A stretch of 64,000 bases of DNA from Streptomyces sp. TSRI0107 (GTDB lineage: Bacteria; Actinomycetota; Actinomycetes; Streptomycetales; Streptomycetaceae), in assembly GCF_001905845.1 (NCBI RefSeq), contig NZ_LIVZ01000002.1, positions 496,001 to 560,000 of the forward strand, written 5' to 3'. Below the pieces are notes generated by a model. That model did not search any database, had not been told where the DNA came from, and saw only the letters and a list, made by a program, of their open reading frames with translations. How positions within the stretch are numbered: position 1 is the stretch's first letter; the number at the start of each line of letters is the position of its first letter. This document shows positions 25,161-34,355 of this stretch, piece by piece. Both the position numbers and the translations under genes were made by a program.

Positions 25161-27446
25161 ATGGGAACCGAAGTCGATGCGTTCCTTGGTCAGCTGGCCC
25201 GCCACCTCAGGCCACAGGTGGAGAAGCTGGCCGGCCTGCTGCTCCAGCGCCTGAACGGCGAACTCCCCGAGCTGTGGGAGGACGCGGACATCGCGGCTCT
25301 GACCCTGGAGGAGACAACCCAGCACGTCACCGCCCTTCTGGATCTCCTGGAGACCCACCCTGACGCGAGCACGTCGAAGGCTCCTCCAGCCGCGTTGGAG
25401 ATAGGTCGCCTCTACGCCCGGCGAGGGATCCCGGTGAGCAGACTTCTGCGTGGCTACCGGCTCGGCCACCTCAGCCTGCTCGAAATGGTCCAGGCCGAGG
25501 CTCCCCGCCTCACCGGCGACTGGCACATGATCCACCTGGCCACGATGAGGCTGGTCACGATCGGCTTCGACTACGTGGACCGCTCCTCGGAAGAGGTCGT
25601 CGCCGCCTACCAGGAGGAGCGCGACCATCTGCTGCAGCGTGGGCTCGCCCTCACCAACAGGGCGAGCAAGCGGATCGGGACCACGCTCGACGTCACCCGC
25701 ACCGCGGAGGAGTTGACGGAGGTCTGCACCGAGGACTTCGCCGACCTCGTCACCGTCGACCTCTTCGACTCTGCTCTCGACGAGACGGGCACGGGTTCAC
25801 CAGAGGCTCTGACCCAGCGCCGAGTCGCCCAGCGCTCCGTCCTCGACGGCTGTCCGGAGTCCGTTCTCCGCATCGGTGAGGCCCACTCCTACCCCGATGA
25901 CTCGGAACCGGTTCGCGCGCTGGCCACCGGACGATCCGTCCTGCGTCACATCGCGGGGACCGAGATGCCCACTTGGATGGCACCGTCCGAGTCCCACGGC
26001 CGAGTGCTGCGCGCGCTGGGCCTCCACTCGGTTCTCCTCGTGCCCTTGCACGCCCGAGGGGACACCCTGGGCCTGGTGCAGTTCGTGCGCCACCGCACCT
26101 CGGTCCCCTTCGGTGACGACGATCTCCTGCTGGCGCAGGAGATCGTCTCCAGGGCGGCGGTGTCCATCGACAACGCCCGCCGGTACACCCACGAGCGTTC
26201 CACCGCGCTCGCCCTCCAACGGAACCTGCTGCCGCGACACACGGTGCAGCAGTCGGCCGTCGAAACGGCCTCTCGTTACCTGCCCGCCGGGTCCCGCGCG
26301 GGTGTGGGCGGTGACTGGTACGACGTGATTCCACTGTCCGGGGCCCGCGTCGCGCTCGTCGTCGGCGACGTGGTCGGTCGTGGCCTGCACGCCGCCGCCA
26401 CCATGGGCCGGCTCCGCACAGCCGTCCGCGCCTTCGCCGACATCGATCTCATGCCCGACGAACTCCTCACACATCTGGACGACGTGGTCATCCGGATGCA
26501 GCGCGAGGAGTCGCGAGACGAGGGGGAGACCAGCGCCACCTGCCTGTACGCGATCTACGACCCCGTCTCCCGCCTGTGCTCCCTCGCCAGTGCCGGCCAT
26601 GTCGCGCCGACCGTGGTGACCCTCTCGACCACCGGCGAGGCCGCCCGGACCTCCGGCGTGGTCGGGTTGCCCGAGGTGCCGGTCGGCCCACCCCTCGGCC
26701 TGGGCGGACTCCCTTTCGAGACGACCGAGTTCGAACTGCGGGAGGGCAGCCTGCTGGTCCTGCACACCGACGGGCTGATCGCCGACCGCACGCGTGACGT
26801 GGACCTCGCACTCACCACGCTGCACGATGTCCTCACCTCGGCGCCGGAGTCGCTGGAGGAGACCTGCGACCAGCTGCTGGCCGCACTGCTGCCCAGCCGC
26901 CCTGCCGATGACGTCGCTCTGCTGGTGGCCCGGACCCGAGCCCTCGACCCCGGCCATGTTGCGGCAATCAACCTCCCGTCCGATCCAGCAGCCGTGTCCG
27001 GGGCCCGCCGCTTCGCGTCCGACGCACTGGCGGCCTGGGGGCTGGAGGAGATGTCCTTCACCACGGAGCTGGTCGTCAGCGAACTGGTGACGAACGCGAT
27101 CCGCTATGGCAAGACCCCCATCCAGCTGCGGCTGGTCCTCCAGTCGACGCTCACCTGCGAGGTCTCCGACGCCAGCAGCACCGCCCCGCATCTGCGCCGC
27201 GCCCGGATCTTCGACGAAGGCGGCCGCGGCCTGCTCCTGGTGGCCCAGCTCACCGAACGCTGGGGCACACGACACAACCGGGAGGGGAAAGTCATCTGGG
27301 CGGAGCAGGCTCTTCCAGCGGGCAGCGGGTCCGACCACCGAACGCACGAGACACCGCTCGTGCCCGAGGGCAGGGCGAGTTCGACCGGGTCGTCCGGCCG
27401 GCCGGCGGCGGAACCCTCGACCGAGCCGACTGGGTCGGTCGACTAA
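25161..27446 (+). CDS. Multidomain SpoIIE/PP2C phosphatase with GAF and anti-sigma-like kinase domains
   Basis: A 761-residue signalling protein. Residues about 1-165 are a helical sensor-like region resembling RsbRD/PucR N-domains; about 180-345 looks like a GAF domain; about 365-590 is a SpoIIE-type PP2C phosphatase (GVGGDWYDVIPLSG, VGDVVGRGLHAAATMGRLR, HTDGL); the C-terminus (about 605-730) is an RsbW/SpoIIAB-type HATPase (FTTELVVSELVTNAIRYG, DEGGRGLLLVAQL). Such proteins dephosphorylate anti-sigma-factor antagonists and may act as kinases in the same switch. No ribosome site precedes the ATG at 25161, so translation may be leaderless. Its last codon and stop lie in the promoter/operator of the downstream TetR gene. 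The input signal and partner sigma factor are unknown. Confidence 0.85.
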   Translation: MGTEVDAFLGQLARHLRPQVEKLAGLLLQRLNGELPELWEDADIAALTLEETTQHVTALLDLLETHPDASTSKAPPAALEIGRLYARRGIPVSRLLRGYRLGHLSLLEMVQAEAPRLTGDWHMIHLATMRLVTIGFDYVDRSSEEVVAAYQEERDHLLQRGLALTNRASKRIGTTLDVTRTAEELTEVCTEDFADLVTVDLFDSALDETGTGSPEALTQRRVAQRSVLDGCPESVLRIGEAHSYPDDSEPVRALATGRSVLRHIAGTEMPTWMAPSESHGRVLRALGLHSVLLVPLHARGDTLGLVQFVRHRTSVPFGDDDLLLAQEIVSRAAVSIDNARRYTHERSTALALQRNLLPRHTVQQSAVETASRYLPAGSRAGVGGDWYDVIPLSGARVALVVGDVVGRGLHAAATMGRLRTAVRAFADIDLMPDELLTHLDDVVIRMQREESRDEGETSATCLYAIYDPVSRLCSLASAGHVAPTVVTLSTTGEAARTSGVVGLPEVPVGPPLGLGGLPFETTEFELREGSLLVLHTDGLIADRTRDVDLALTTLHDVLTSAPESLEETCDQLLAALLPSRPADDVALLVARTRALDPGHVAAINLPSDPAAVSGARRFASDALAAWGLEEMSFTTELVVSELVTNAIRYGKTPIQLRLVLQSTLTCEVSDASSTAPHLRRARIFDEGGRGLLLVAQLTERWGTRHNREGKVIWAEQALPAGSGSDHRTHETPLVPEGRASSTGSSGRPAAEPSTEPTGSVD

Positions 27447-27457
27447 GTCGATATAGT
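27440..27457 (+). promoter_or_regulatory. tetR promoter with operator CGACTAAGTCG; likely leaderless
   Basis: CGACTAAGTCG (27440-27450) is an inverted repeat that also contains the stop codon of the phosphatase gene. It is followed by a good -10 box TATAGT (27452-27457), placed so that transcription would start at or near the ATG at 27464. No ribosome site lies between them, so the tetR mRNA is probably leaderless and the operator overlaps its promoter. The box resembles CGACTTTGTC in the promoter region of the P450 gene. Confidence 0.55.
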
Positions 27458-27463
27458 GGGCGT

Positions 27464-28090
27464 ATGGCTCATGTTCCCGCGGCGGAGCGCCGCCCCCAGT
27501 TGATCAAGGCGGCCATCGACCTCATGACCCGGGAGGGCGTCGCCGCGGGGAGCACCCGCGCGATCGCCGCGGAGCTCGGTGTCGCGCAGGCCACCGTCCA
27601 CTACACCTTCGGCACGAAGGAGGACCTCTACCGCGCGGTCATGGACCAGATCACCGACGAGCTGGTCACGCAGGTGCAGCGGGCGGCGCCGCGGGACGCG
27701 GGCTTCGAGGAGACCTTCAGCGCCTTGGCGGGGGCCTTGTGGGGCACCGTGCGCGAGCCGGCGTCGCACCACCAGCTGCTCAGCGAGCTGACCATGTTCG
27801 CCCTGCGTGTGCCCGGTCTGAGCGAGGCCCGGCAGAGCCACTACCAGCGGGTCGTCGAGGTGACCGCACAGGTGATCACCGACACCGCGGACAGGACGGG
27901 GCAGAAACTGGCCCAGTCCCCCGAAACAGTCGCCCGGTTCTTCCTCTCCGGCTTCGACGGACTCACCATGCAAGTCCAACTGTCCCTGCCGGACGAGGCA
28001 ACCGAACAGACCGGCCTCAGGGCACTCGTGGCCGCGACCGTAGCGCTGGCCGAAGGCAGCCTCGCCCTCCCGGACGTGCCGACGACCTGA
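27464..28090 (+). CDS. TetR-family transcriptional regulator
   Basis: A 208-residue regulator with a classical TetR N-terminus: helix-turn-helix residues about 10-55 (TRAIAAELGVAQATVHYTFGTKEDLYRAV). The C-terminal ligand-binding domain is all-helical and unassigned. It is convergent with the self-sufficient P450 gene, separated by a perfect bidirectional terminator. In Bacillus the CYP102 enzymes are likewise controlled by a neighbouring TetR-type repressor (Bm3R1) that responds to fatty acids. Similar CGAC-N3-GTC boxes at its own promoter and between the P450 and ADH genes support control of all three. This is an inference from motif similarity. Confidence 0.85.
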   Translation: MAHVPAAERRPQLIKAAIDLMTREGVAAGSTRAIAAELGVAQATVHYTFGTKEDLYRAVMDQITDELVTQVQRAAPRDAGFEETFSALAGALWGTVREPASHHQLLSELTMFALRVPGLSEARQSHYQRVVEVTAQVITDTADRTGQKLAQSPETVARFFLSGFDGLTMQVQLSLPDEATEQTGLRALVAATVALAEGSLALPDVPTT

Positions 28091-28102
28091 CACGACGTGC
28101 AC

Positions 28103-28142
28103 ACGTTCGTGGGCGCACCTTTCCGGGTGCGCCCACGAACGT
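28103..28142. terminator. Bidirectional terminator between tetR and P450
   Basis: A perfect 17-bp inverted repeat (acgttcgtgggcgcacc and its complement) with a six-base loop, midway between the convergent tetR and P450 stop codons. In this genus such hairpins terminate without a U-tract. Confidence 0.85.
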
Positions 28143-28161
28143 CTCTGCCTACTTCCGAGGA

Positions 28162-31100
28162 TCAGCCGGCCCAGACGTCCTCGACGTAGCGTCCGGACTC
28201 GACCAGCTCCGCGAGCCATGCCACGGCCTGCTCATCGCTCGCACCGGTCCGTTCGCGGTAGATGGCCATGAACGCTTCCCGTACGGCAGGAGCCATACGG
28301 CGGCCGTCGCCGCAGATGTAGACGCGTCCGCCGGCCTCCAGGACCGACCACACCTCCTCGCTCTCGCGGGCGATGCGCTCCTGGACGAAGCGGGCACCGT
28401 TCTCGGGCGCGTGCATGAAGGTGGGGCGCATGCTGACGGCGCCGGCCGCCTCGGCCGCCTCGAACTCCTCCCGGTGCAGGAAGTCCACGTCGGGATGGTC
28501 GCAGCCGAAGTAGCAGAGCAGGGTGCCGGTCGAGCCGGTGTGGTGGCGATCGAGGACCGCGCCGCGGAAGGGCGCGAGGCCGGTGCCCGCGCTCACCAGG
28601 ATCACCGGTACGGAGGTGTCCTCGGGGAGGCGGAAGGACTCGCTGCACGGCAGGACCCGGGCCTGGATCACGTCACCCGCGCTCACCGTCTGCAGGAAGT
28701 GCGAGGCGATGCCCCGGAAGGTGCCCTCTCCCGACCGGTGGGGCGCGGCGAGCAGCGACACCATCAGGTCGGCCTCGCCGGGCCGGGCCGCGGCGGACGA
28801 CGAGATCGAGTAGTGCCGGGGACGCAGCACCGGCAGCAGCTCCAGGAAACGTTCGAAGGGAAGTTCGCACGCGCGGTAGCGCTCCAGGAGGTCCAGGACG
28901 CTGAGCCCCGCGACGGTCACCTGCTCCCGGAAGGTCTCGGGCTCGGCGGTGGCGAAGGCGGTGAGCGGCTGCTTCTCGGGCGGGCAGGCGGTGTGCTCGG
29001 CGAGCACGGCGACCTGCTCCTGGGTGGCCGGGTCCTGGAGCTCGACGAAGTCGGTGAGCAGGCGGCGCAGGGTCAGCGGCCGGTCGACGGGCAGGGCGCC
29101 CCGGCTGCGGCGGCGGGCGCGCAGCCGGACGGTGCGGTCCAGGTCGAGGCCGAAGCGGTCGGCGACACGCTGGACGAGGGCCTCGGGGTTGCGGGGCAGG
29201 ACGGCCAGGTGGTCGGCGGTGCGGTAGGTGACGCCCTCGGGCAGACGGAGCCGCAGGAACCGCTTGGAGCGCCCCAGTTCGTGGTCGGTGTCGACGAGTT
29301 CGTACGCTTCGAGGACCTCCATCGGCTGGACGCCGTGGCGTTCGGCGAGGCCGCCGAGGACCGACTCCGGGGTGTCCTCCAGCTCGTACAGCCCTTCCCC
29401 TTCCGCCTCCGGTGCGGGGTCCGCCGCCTCGCCGGCGATCGCTTCGCCGTACTCGTCCAGAAGGACCGTCCACAGGTCTTCCGTCCACTGGTCGACCGCT
29501 CCGGCGAAGTCGCCGGCGGCGTCGGCGCTGCCGCGCTCCAGAAGCGGGGTGGCGCCGGCGGCGCTCAGACGCTCGTGGATCAGAGTGGGGATCCGCTGGT
29601 AGGTGGCTGCCCAGTTGCGGTCGCCGACACCGAGGACGGCGTACCGCAGCCCGGCGAGCGAGCCGGGGGCGAGGCTGTCCAGGGAGGCGACGAACTCGGC
29701 GGCGTCGTCGGTGGGGCGACCGTTGTAGGAAGCGGCGACGATGACGACGGGGCCCTCGGTGCCGGCCAGCCTTTCCGTGTACTGGTTCAGGGAGGCGACG
29801 GACGGGGTGAAGCCGTGCTCCTCGCCGTCCGCACCGAGGTCGCGGGCGATGCCGGCGCAGGTGCCGAGGTTGGAGCCGTGCAGCAGGGTCAGCGCGGTGC
29901 CGCTCGCCCGACGCGTCACGGCCGCGGTCCGGCCCGCGACGGGATCCGCCGCCGTCACGGCGGGCAGGCGCCGTTCGTCGCTGGTGCGGCGGGCGAGCCG
30001 GAGGCTGAACCCGTCGGGCTTGATGGTCAGCGTCGACTTGATCTTCAGCTGGTAGTCGGTGTGGTCGATCAGGCGGTAACGGTGCACCAGCAGCCCGAGC
30101 AGGAGGGTGGCCTCGTGCAGCGCGAACTGGCGGCCGATGCAGGCCCGCTCGCCGTTGCCGAACGGCTTGAAGGCGTGGACCGAGCGGGCCGCCTCCCGCT
30201 CGGGAGTGAAGCGCTCGGGATCGAACAGCTCGACGTTCTCCCCCCAGGCCGCGTCGCGGTGAAGGGCCGAGGTGATCACCATCAGCGACTCACCCTTGCG
30301 CACGGGGTACTTCCCGCCGACGACGGTGTCCTCGATCGGCTCGACGGCGTACGCGGGAGCGGTCGGCCACAGCCGCAGGCTCTCGTTGAGCACCTGGCGG
30401 ATGTAGGTGAGCTTGCCGATGTCACCGTACTGGGGGTCCGGGGAGTCGGTGTCACCCCACAGGGCGTCCACCTCGGCCTGGGCCCGGGCGAGCACCTCCG
30501 GGTGCTTGGTCAGGTAGTAGAGGGCGAAGGAGAGCGCACTGCTGGTGGTCTCATGGCCGGCGATCAGGAAGGTGATCACCTGGTGCCGGATGTTGACGTC
30601 GTCCAGCGGCTCGCCCGTGACGGGGTCCTTGGTGTGCAGCATCAGCCCCATCAGGTCGTCCGTGCTGGTGTCGCCGGAGGCGCGGCGCTCCCTGATCACG
30701 TCGTCGACGAGGTTCGTCATCAGGTCGACGTCCTTGCGGAACTGGTCGACCCTCTTCCTCTTGAACAGCTCGGAGCCCGGGATGGACTCGCCCTTCTCCT
30801 GGGCGAAGACGAGGGCCCGGGCCATCGCGTCGACGAACGGATGCAGGTCGTTGCGGCGGAAGGACTGGAAGTCGTAGCCGAAGCCGCACAGGCCGATCGT
30901 GTCGAAGGTCAGCCGGGTCATCTCGTCGGGCACGTCCACCGACTGCACCCCGGCCAGCCGGTCCCACTTGCCGATCAGCGAGCGGGCGACCTTGAGCATG
31001 GGGGCGTGGTAGCTGCGCATGGCGCCGAGTGAGAACGCGGGCATCAGGATGTCGTGGGCCTTGCGCCAGTTCGGTTCATGGTTGTAGGCGGTGAACAGAC

Positions 31101-31377
31101 CGTCCCCGGCCAGAGCCCGAACCTCGACCAGGTCGGCGTGGACGTGCTTGCGGAAGCGGGTCTCGTCCGACAGTTCGGTCACGAGGTCCAGGCCGCCGAT
31201 CATGACGGTGTCCCTCCCGAAGACCCGGAGCCGGTACACGGGCCCGAATTCCCTGAACTCCTTCAGCAGGTAGGCCAGGAAGTCCGCGCCTGCGGGAAGG
31301 TTGAGCGCGTGGCCTACGAGGGGCAGCGGGGGGCGCTCGGGGATCGCCCGCGCCGTGCCTACGGACACCTGAGTCAT
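28162..31377 (-). CDS. CYP102-type self-sufficient cytochrome P450/NADPH-P450 reductase
   Basis: A 1071-residue fusion with the layout of P450 BM3 (usual length about 1050). The P450 half has the I-helix AGHETTSS, ESLRLWPT (ExxR) and the haem loop FGNGERACIGRQ near residue 400. A flavodoxin-like FMN domain follows (LTLLHGSNLGTC), then the FAD domain (RPRHYSISSSA) and the NADPH domain with VILVSAGTGLAPFRG and YICGDGRRM, ending YVEDVWAG. These enzymes hydroxylate or epoxidise fatty acids using NADPH without partner proteins, in the cytosol. The ATG at 31377 follows aaagg. The upstream region holds TetR-like boxes; a zinc alcohol dehydrogenase, divergently encoded, may handle the hydroxylated product. 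All catalytic motifs appear intact. Confidence 0.95.
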   Translation of the reverse strand: MTQVSVGTARAIPERPPLPLVGHALNLPAGADFLAYLLKEFREFGPVYRLRVFGRDTVMIGGLDLVTELSDETRFRKHVHADLVEVRALAGDGLFTAYNHEPNWRKAHDILMPAFSLGAMRSYHAPMLKVARSLIGKWDRLAGVQSVDVPDEMTRLTFDTIGLCGFGYDFQSFRRNDLHPFVDAMARALVFAQEKGESIPGSELFKRKRVDQFRKDVDLMTNLVDDVIRERRASGDTSTDDLMGLMLHTKDPVTGEPLDDVNIRHQVITFLIAGHETTSSALSFALYYLTKHPEVLARAQAEVDALWGDTDSPDPQYGDIGKLTYIRQVLNESLRLWPTAPAYAVEPIEDTVVGGKYPVRKGESLMVITSALHRDAAWGENVELFDPERFTPEREAARSVHAFKPFGNGERACIGRQFALHEATLLLGLLVHRYRLIDHTDYQLKIKSTLTIKPDGFSLRLARRTSDERRLPAVTAADPVAGRTAAVTRRASGTALTLLHGSNLGTCAGIARDLGADGEEHGFTPSVASLNQYTERLAGTEGPVVIVAASYNGRPTDDAAEFVASLDSLAPGSLAGLRYAVLGVGDRNWAATYQRIPTLIHERLSAAGATPLLERGSADAAGDFAGAVDQWTEDLWTVLLDEYGEAIAGEAADPAPEAEGEGLYELEDTPESVLGGLAERHGVQPMEVLEAYELVDTDHELGRSKRFLRLRLPEGVTYRTADHLAVLPRNPEALVQRVADRFGLDLDRTVRLRARRRSRGALPVDRPLTLRRLLTDFVELQDPATQEQVAVLAEHTACPPEKQPLTAFATAEPETFREQVTVAGLSVLDLLERYRACELPFERFLELLPVLRPRHYSISSSAAARPGEADLMVSLLAAPHRSGEGTFRGIASHFLQTVSAGDVIQARVLPCSESFRLPEDTSVPVILVSAGTGLAPFRGAVLDRHHTGSTGTLLCYFGCDHPDVDFLHREEFEAAEAAGAVSMRPTFMHAPENGARFVQERIARESEEVWSVLEAGGRVYICGDGRRMAPAVREAFMAIYRERTGASDEQAVAWLAELVESGRYVEDVWAG

Positions 31378-31424
31378 GAGCGTGCCTTTCGTTGCACTCC
31401 AGCAGTCACCAACTAACGTACACG

Positions 31425-31578
31425 CGACTTTGTCAGGTGAACATGTCGGCTGACTGTATTAAGCGACACAGTCGGTGGATGGAACTTGGTGCACCCTTCG
31501 AACGTCCCGACCGAAGCGGCTTGACAGGCGAACAGGTCACTCGACACGGTTGAGCGACATGGTCAGTCGACCATGTCG
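31425..31578. promoter_or_regulatory. Cluster of CGAC-N3-GTC boxes in divergent P450/ADH promoter region
   Basis: At least five related boxes: CGACTTTGTC (31425-31434), CGACACAGTCG (31464-31474), CGACACGGTT (31542-31551) and a perfect 10-bp inverted repeat CGACATGGTC-N4-GACCATGTCG (31555-31578). The first lies where the P450 promoter is expected, between TTCACC and TACGTT read on the minus strand. All resemble the CGACTAAGTCG at the tetR promoter. They are the probable binding sites of that regulator, repressing P450 and ADH together. Confidence 0.6.
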
Positions 31579-31628
31579 TGCGCATGAGCTGTATGCGCGC
31601 TTCTCACCGAGCACATCGAGGTTTCCGC

Positions 31629-32690
31629 ATGAACACCATGCTGGCCGGGCGGCTTCGCCTGGACACCCGCACCTTCGCCGTCGAAGAGGTCCCGATCCCG
31701 GTTCCCGGCCCGGGTGAGGTCCTCGTCGAAGTGCGGGCCGCCGGCGTCTGCCTGTCCGACATCCATCTGATCGACGGCAGCCTGAGCCCCTTCTACCCCG
31801 TGGACGCCGTCAAGGACTCCGGTGCCATCACCCCTGGCCACGAGGTGGCCGGCATCGTCCACACCGTCGGCCCCGACGTGAAGGGCGACTGGACCCCCGG
31901 TCGGCGGGTCGTACTCCAGGCCGGGCAGGCGTGCGGCGACTGCGGCGACTGCCTGCGCCACATGCTCTGCCGCCGGCCCGTGACCCGAGGAGTGGACTAC
32001 GACGGGGGCTGGGCGCAGTACGCCCTCGCCCGGGAGGACACCCTGCTCCCCATTCCGGACCACCTGCCGTTCGACCAGGCGGCGATCATCCCCGACGCCG
32101 TCTCCACCCCGTACGCCGCGATCGTGGACACCGGCGCGGTCCGCCCCGCGCAGGCCGTCGGCATCTGGGGAGCCGGAGGCCTCGGCGCCCACGGCATCCG
32201 GCTCGCCCGCCTGGTCGGCGCCGCCCCCGTCATCGCTGTCGACCCGCTGCCCTCCGCCCGCGAGCGCGCCCTCCTTTTCGGTGCCGACCACGCGCTGGAC
32301 CCCATGGCCGGAGACTTCGCCGAGGCGGTACGCGAGGCCACGGCGGGCCGGGGCATCGACGTGGCCTTCGACTTCGCCGGCGTCGGAGCGGCCCGCGCCC
32401 AGGCCGCCTCCGCCCTCGGCCCGAACGGCGTCCTGGTGCTCGCCGGCCTCACCCCGGAGCCGGTCACCGTCGCCGACAGCATCGACTTCTGCTTCAACGT
32501 CCGGCAGATCCGCGGACACTACGGCTCCGAGCCGGAGCACGTGGAACAGCTCGTCGGACTGGCCGCCGCCGGACGGATCGACCTCGGCCCCTCCGTCAGC
32601 GCCCACGTCCCGCTGGCGGAAGCCGCGGACGCCGTCGCCCGGCTGGAGAAGAAGATCGGGGACCCGATCCGCCTCGTGCTCACCCCCTGA
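31629..32690 (+). CDS. Zinc-dependent alcohol dehydrogenase (medium-chain)
   Basis: A 353-residue medium-chain dehydrogenase distinct from the one at 12965. Catalytic zinc site GVCLSD and GHEVAG, structural zinc cysteines in CGDCGDCLRHMLC, cofactor motif GAGGLGAHG followed by AVD (NAD preference). The start at 31629 (MNTMLAGRLRLD) is placed behind cgagg; an in-frame ATG at 31578 lies inside the palindromic operator and is unlikely. It is divergent from the CYP102 gene across a region with several TetR-like boxes, so the two are likely co-regulated: a hydroxylase and a dehydrogenase acting in sequence on a fatty substrate. A terminator follows. Confidence 0.88.
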   Translation: MNTMLAGRLRLDTRTFAVEEVPIPVPGPGEVLVEVRAAGVCLSDIHLIDGSLSPFYPVDAVKDSGAITPGHEVAGIVHTVGPDVKGDWTPGRRVVLQAGQACGDCGDCLRHMLCRRPVTRGVDYDGGWAQYALAREDTLLPIPDHLPFDQAAIIPDAVSTPYAAIVDTGAVRPAQAVGIWGAGGLGAHGIRLARLVGAAPVIAVDPLPSARERALLFGADHALDPMAGDFAEAVREATAGRGIDVAFDFAGVGAARAQAASALGPNGVLVLAGLTPEPVTVADSIDFCFNVRQIRGHYGSEPEHVEQLVGLAAAGRIDLGPSVSAHVPLAEAADAVARLEKKIGDPIRLVLTP

Positions 32691-32696
32691 ACACGA

Positions 32697-32748
32697 GGGG
32701 CGGTGGCCGGCTCACGCCGCACGACGCGGACGATCCGGCCACCGCCCC
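32697..32748 (+). terminator. Terminator after ADH
   Basis: GGGGCGGTGGCCGG pairs perfectly with CCGGCCACCGCCCC across a 24-base loop that can itself fold. It starts six bases after the ADH stop. It overlaps the tail of a DUF1345-like remnant on the other strand. Confidence 0.75.
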
Positions 32749-32990
32749 CACACCGCCGAGGCCGACAGCGCCCGGTCAGGCCCACCGGCCACGATCACCG
32801 TGTTGAAGACGAACGCGATCGTCGCGTCGGCCGCTACCGTCCGGCGCGTCTCCCTCGACATCACCGTGACGTCCGTCGTACGGAACGTCGTCATGACCGA
32901 CAGGACGAAGTACACGTAGTCGGCCCGGGCCGCCGTCTCATCACCCGGGAAGTCCAGCGCTCCCGACGGGCCTGCTCCCGGGTCCGTTCC
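32712..32990 (-). pseudogene. C-terminal remnant of a DUF1345-type membrane protein
   Basis: The minus-strand frame reads as the final part of a DUF1345 protein: a D-F-P-G-D-E segment, ADYVYFVLSVMTTFRTTDVTV, SRETRRTVAADATIAFVFNTVIV. In the family this is the region before the last two helices. The first 130 or so residues are absent and the region upstream is not open with a recognisable start. The tail ends in unrelated arginine-rich sequence that overlaps the ADH terminator. It is best read as a decayed gene fragment. Confidence 0.5.
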
Positions 32991-33017
32991 GGCGGCGCGG
33001 CCGAGAAGGCACGCCCG

Positions 33018-34341
33018 TCAGCCGACCGCGGCACCGTAGGAAAACCTACTCTCCCGGCCGACGAGCAGGCGGGCGAGGCCGTCGCCTACCGCGACCACCG
33101 GTGGGCGGCCGACGAGGTTGTAGCCGGAGGCCATGGAGAGGTGGTAGGCGCCGGCGACGGGTACGGCGAGCAGGTCGCCGGGGCGCAGGTCGGCGGGGAG
33201 CTCCGCGTCGGCGGCGAGGAGATCACCCGCCTCGCAGTGCCGGCCCACCACGGTCACCCGGGCCGGGGCCGCGGTGCTGTGGCGGCCGATCAGGCGCGGG
33301 GCGTACCGGACTCCGTACAGGGCCGGGCGGGGGTTGTCGCTCATACCGCCGTCGACAGCCACGAAGACGCGGTCGCCGGTGTGCTTCACGGCGAGGACGC
33401 GGTAGAGGGCGATGCCGGCGGGGCCCGCGATCGCCCGGCCCGGCTCGATGATCAGGCGGGGTACGGGGAGGTCGGCCGTCGCACAGGCTTCGGCCAGTTC
33501 CGTGCGGACCTTGCGGGCCAGCGCCATGAGGTCCAGAGCCCGCTCACCGGGCCGGCAGGCGATGCCGTGGCCGCCGCCGAGGTCCAGTTCCGGCAGGACC
33601 AGGCCGTGCTGGTCGCGCAGGCGCGACATGAGGCCGACCATGCGACGCACTGCGACGAGGTACGGCTTGACGCTGGTGATCTGGGAGCCGAGGTGGCAGT
33701 GGAGGCCGGTGAGTTCGAGCTGCGGCTGGCCGAGTATGCGGGCGATGGCGTGCTGGGCGTACCCGTCGGCGATGGACAGGCCGAACTTCTGGTCGTCGGT
33801 ACCGGTGCGGATCTTCTCGTGACCGCCCGCGCTGATGCCGGGGATCACCCGGACCATCACCTTCTGGTGACCGTCCGGGCCGATGGCGGCGGCCGGCCGC
33901 GCGATCTCCGAGGGGCTGTCGATGACGATGCGGCCGACGCCCAGGCGCAGGGCGGTGTCCAGGTCGCGCGGGGACTTGGCGTTGCCGTGCAGCACGATCC
34001 GATCCGGCGGGAACCCGGTGGTGACGGCGAGTTCGAGTTCGCCTGCGGGAGCAGACGTCGAGGCCGAGGCCCTCCTCGGCCGTCCAGTGGGCCATGGCCC
34101 GGCACAGGAACGCCTTGGCCGCGTAAAGGACTTCGGCGTCGGGGAAGGCGTGCCGGTACGTGCGGCAGCGTTCGCGGACCTCGGCCTCGTCGAGGACGTA
34201 GACGGGGGTGCCGAAGCAGTCGGCGACCTCGGCGAGGGGGGCGCCGCCCACCGCGAGCTCACCGCGCGGGGAGGAAGTGGCGGAGGCCGGCCACACGGAC
34301 AGCTCCCCGGAAGTCGTGGTGGGTTCGTGGACAGTGGTCAT
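33018..34341 (-). pseudogene. lysA: Diaminopimelate decarboxylase-like PLP enzyme with one-base frameshift
   Basis: Two adjacent frames together encode a fold-type III decarboxylase of about 440 residues. The N-terminal part (start 34341 after aggggaag) contains the PLP lysine in VLYAAKAF. The rest follows in another frame: LHGNAKSP, LHCHLGSQI, LDLGGGHGI, EPGRAIAGPAG and the VGRHCEAGDLL active-site cysteine. The break falls in a GGG run at 34047-34049 (minus-strand TGC TCC C GCA GGC), where one surplus base shifts the frame. The enzyme would make L-lysine from meso-diaminopimelate or act on a related amino acid. It may be a true pseudogene, since Streptomyces normally has another lysA, or a base-call error. 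Confidence 0.75.
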
Positions 34342-34355
34342 CGTGGCTTCCCCTT

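Noticed and set aside
27739..31032. A 1097-codon open frame on the plus strand
   Set aside because: It is the mirror of the CYP102 gene, whose haem, flavin and NADPH motifs are all intact on the minus strand; the mirror frame has no recognisable domain.
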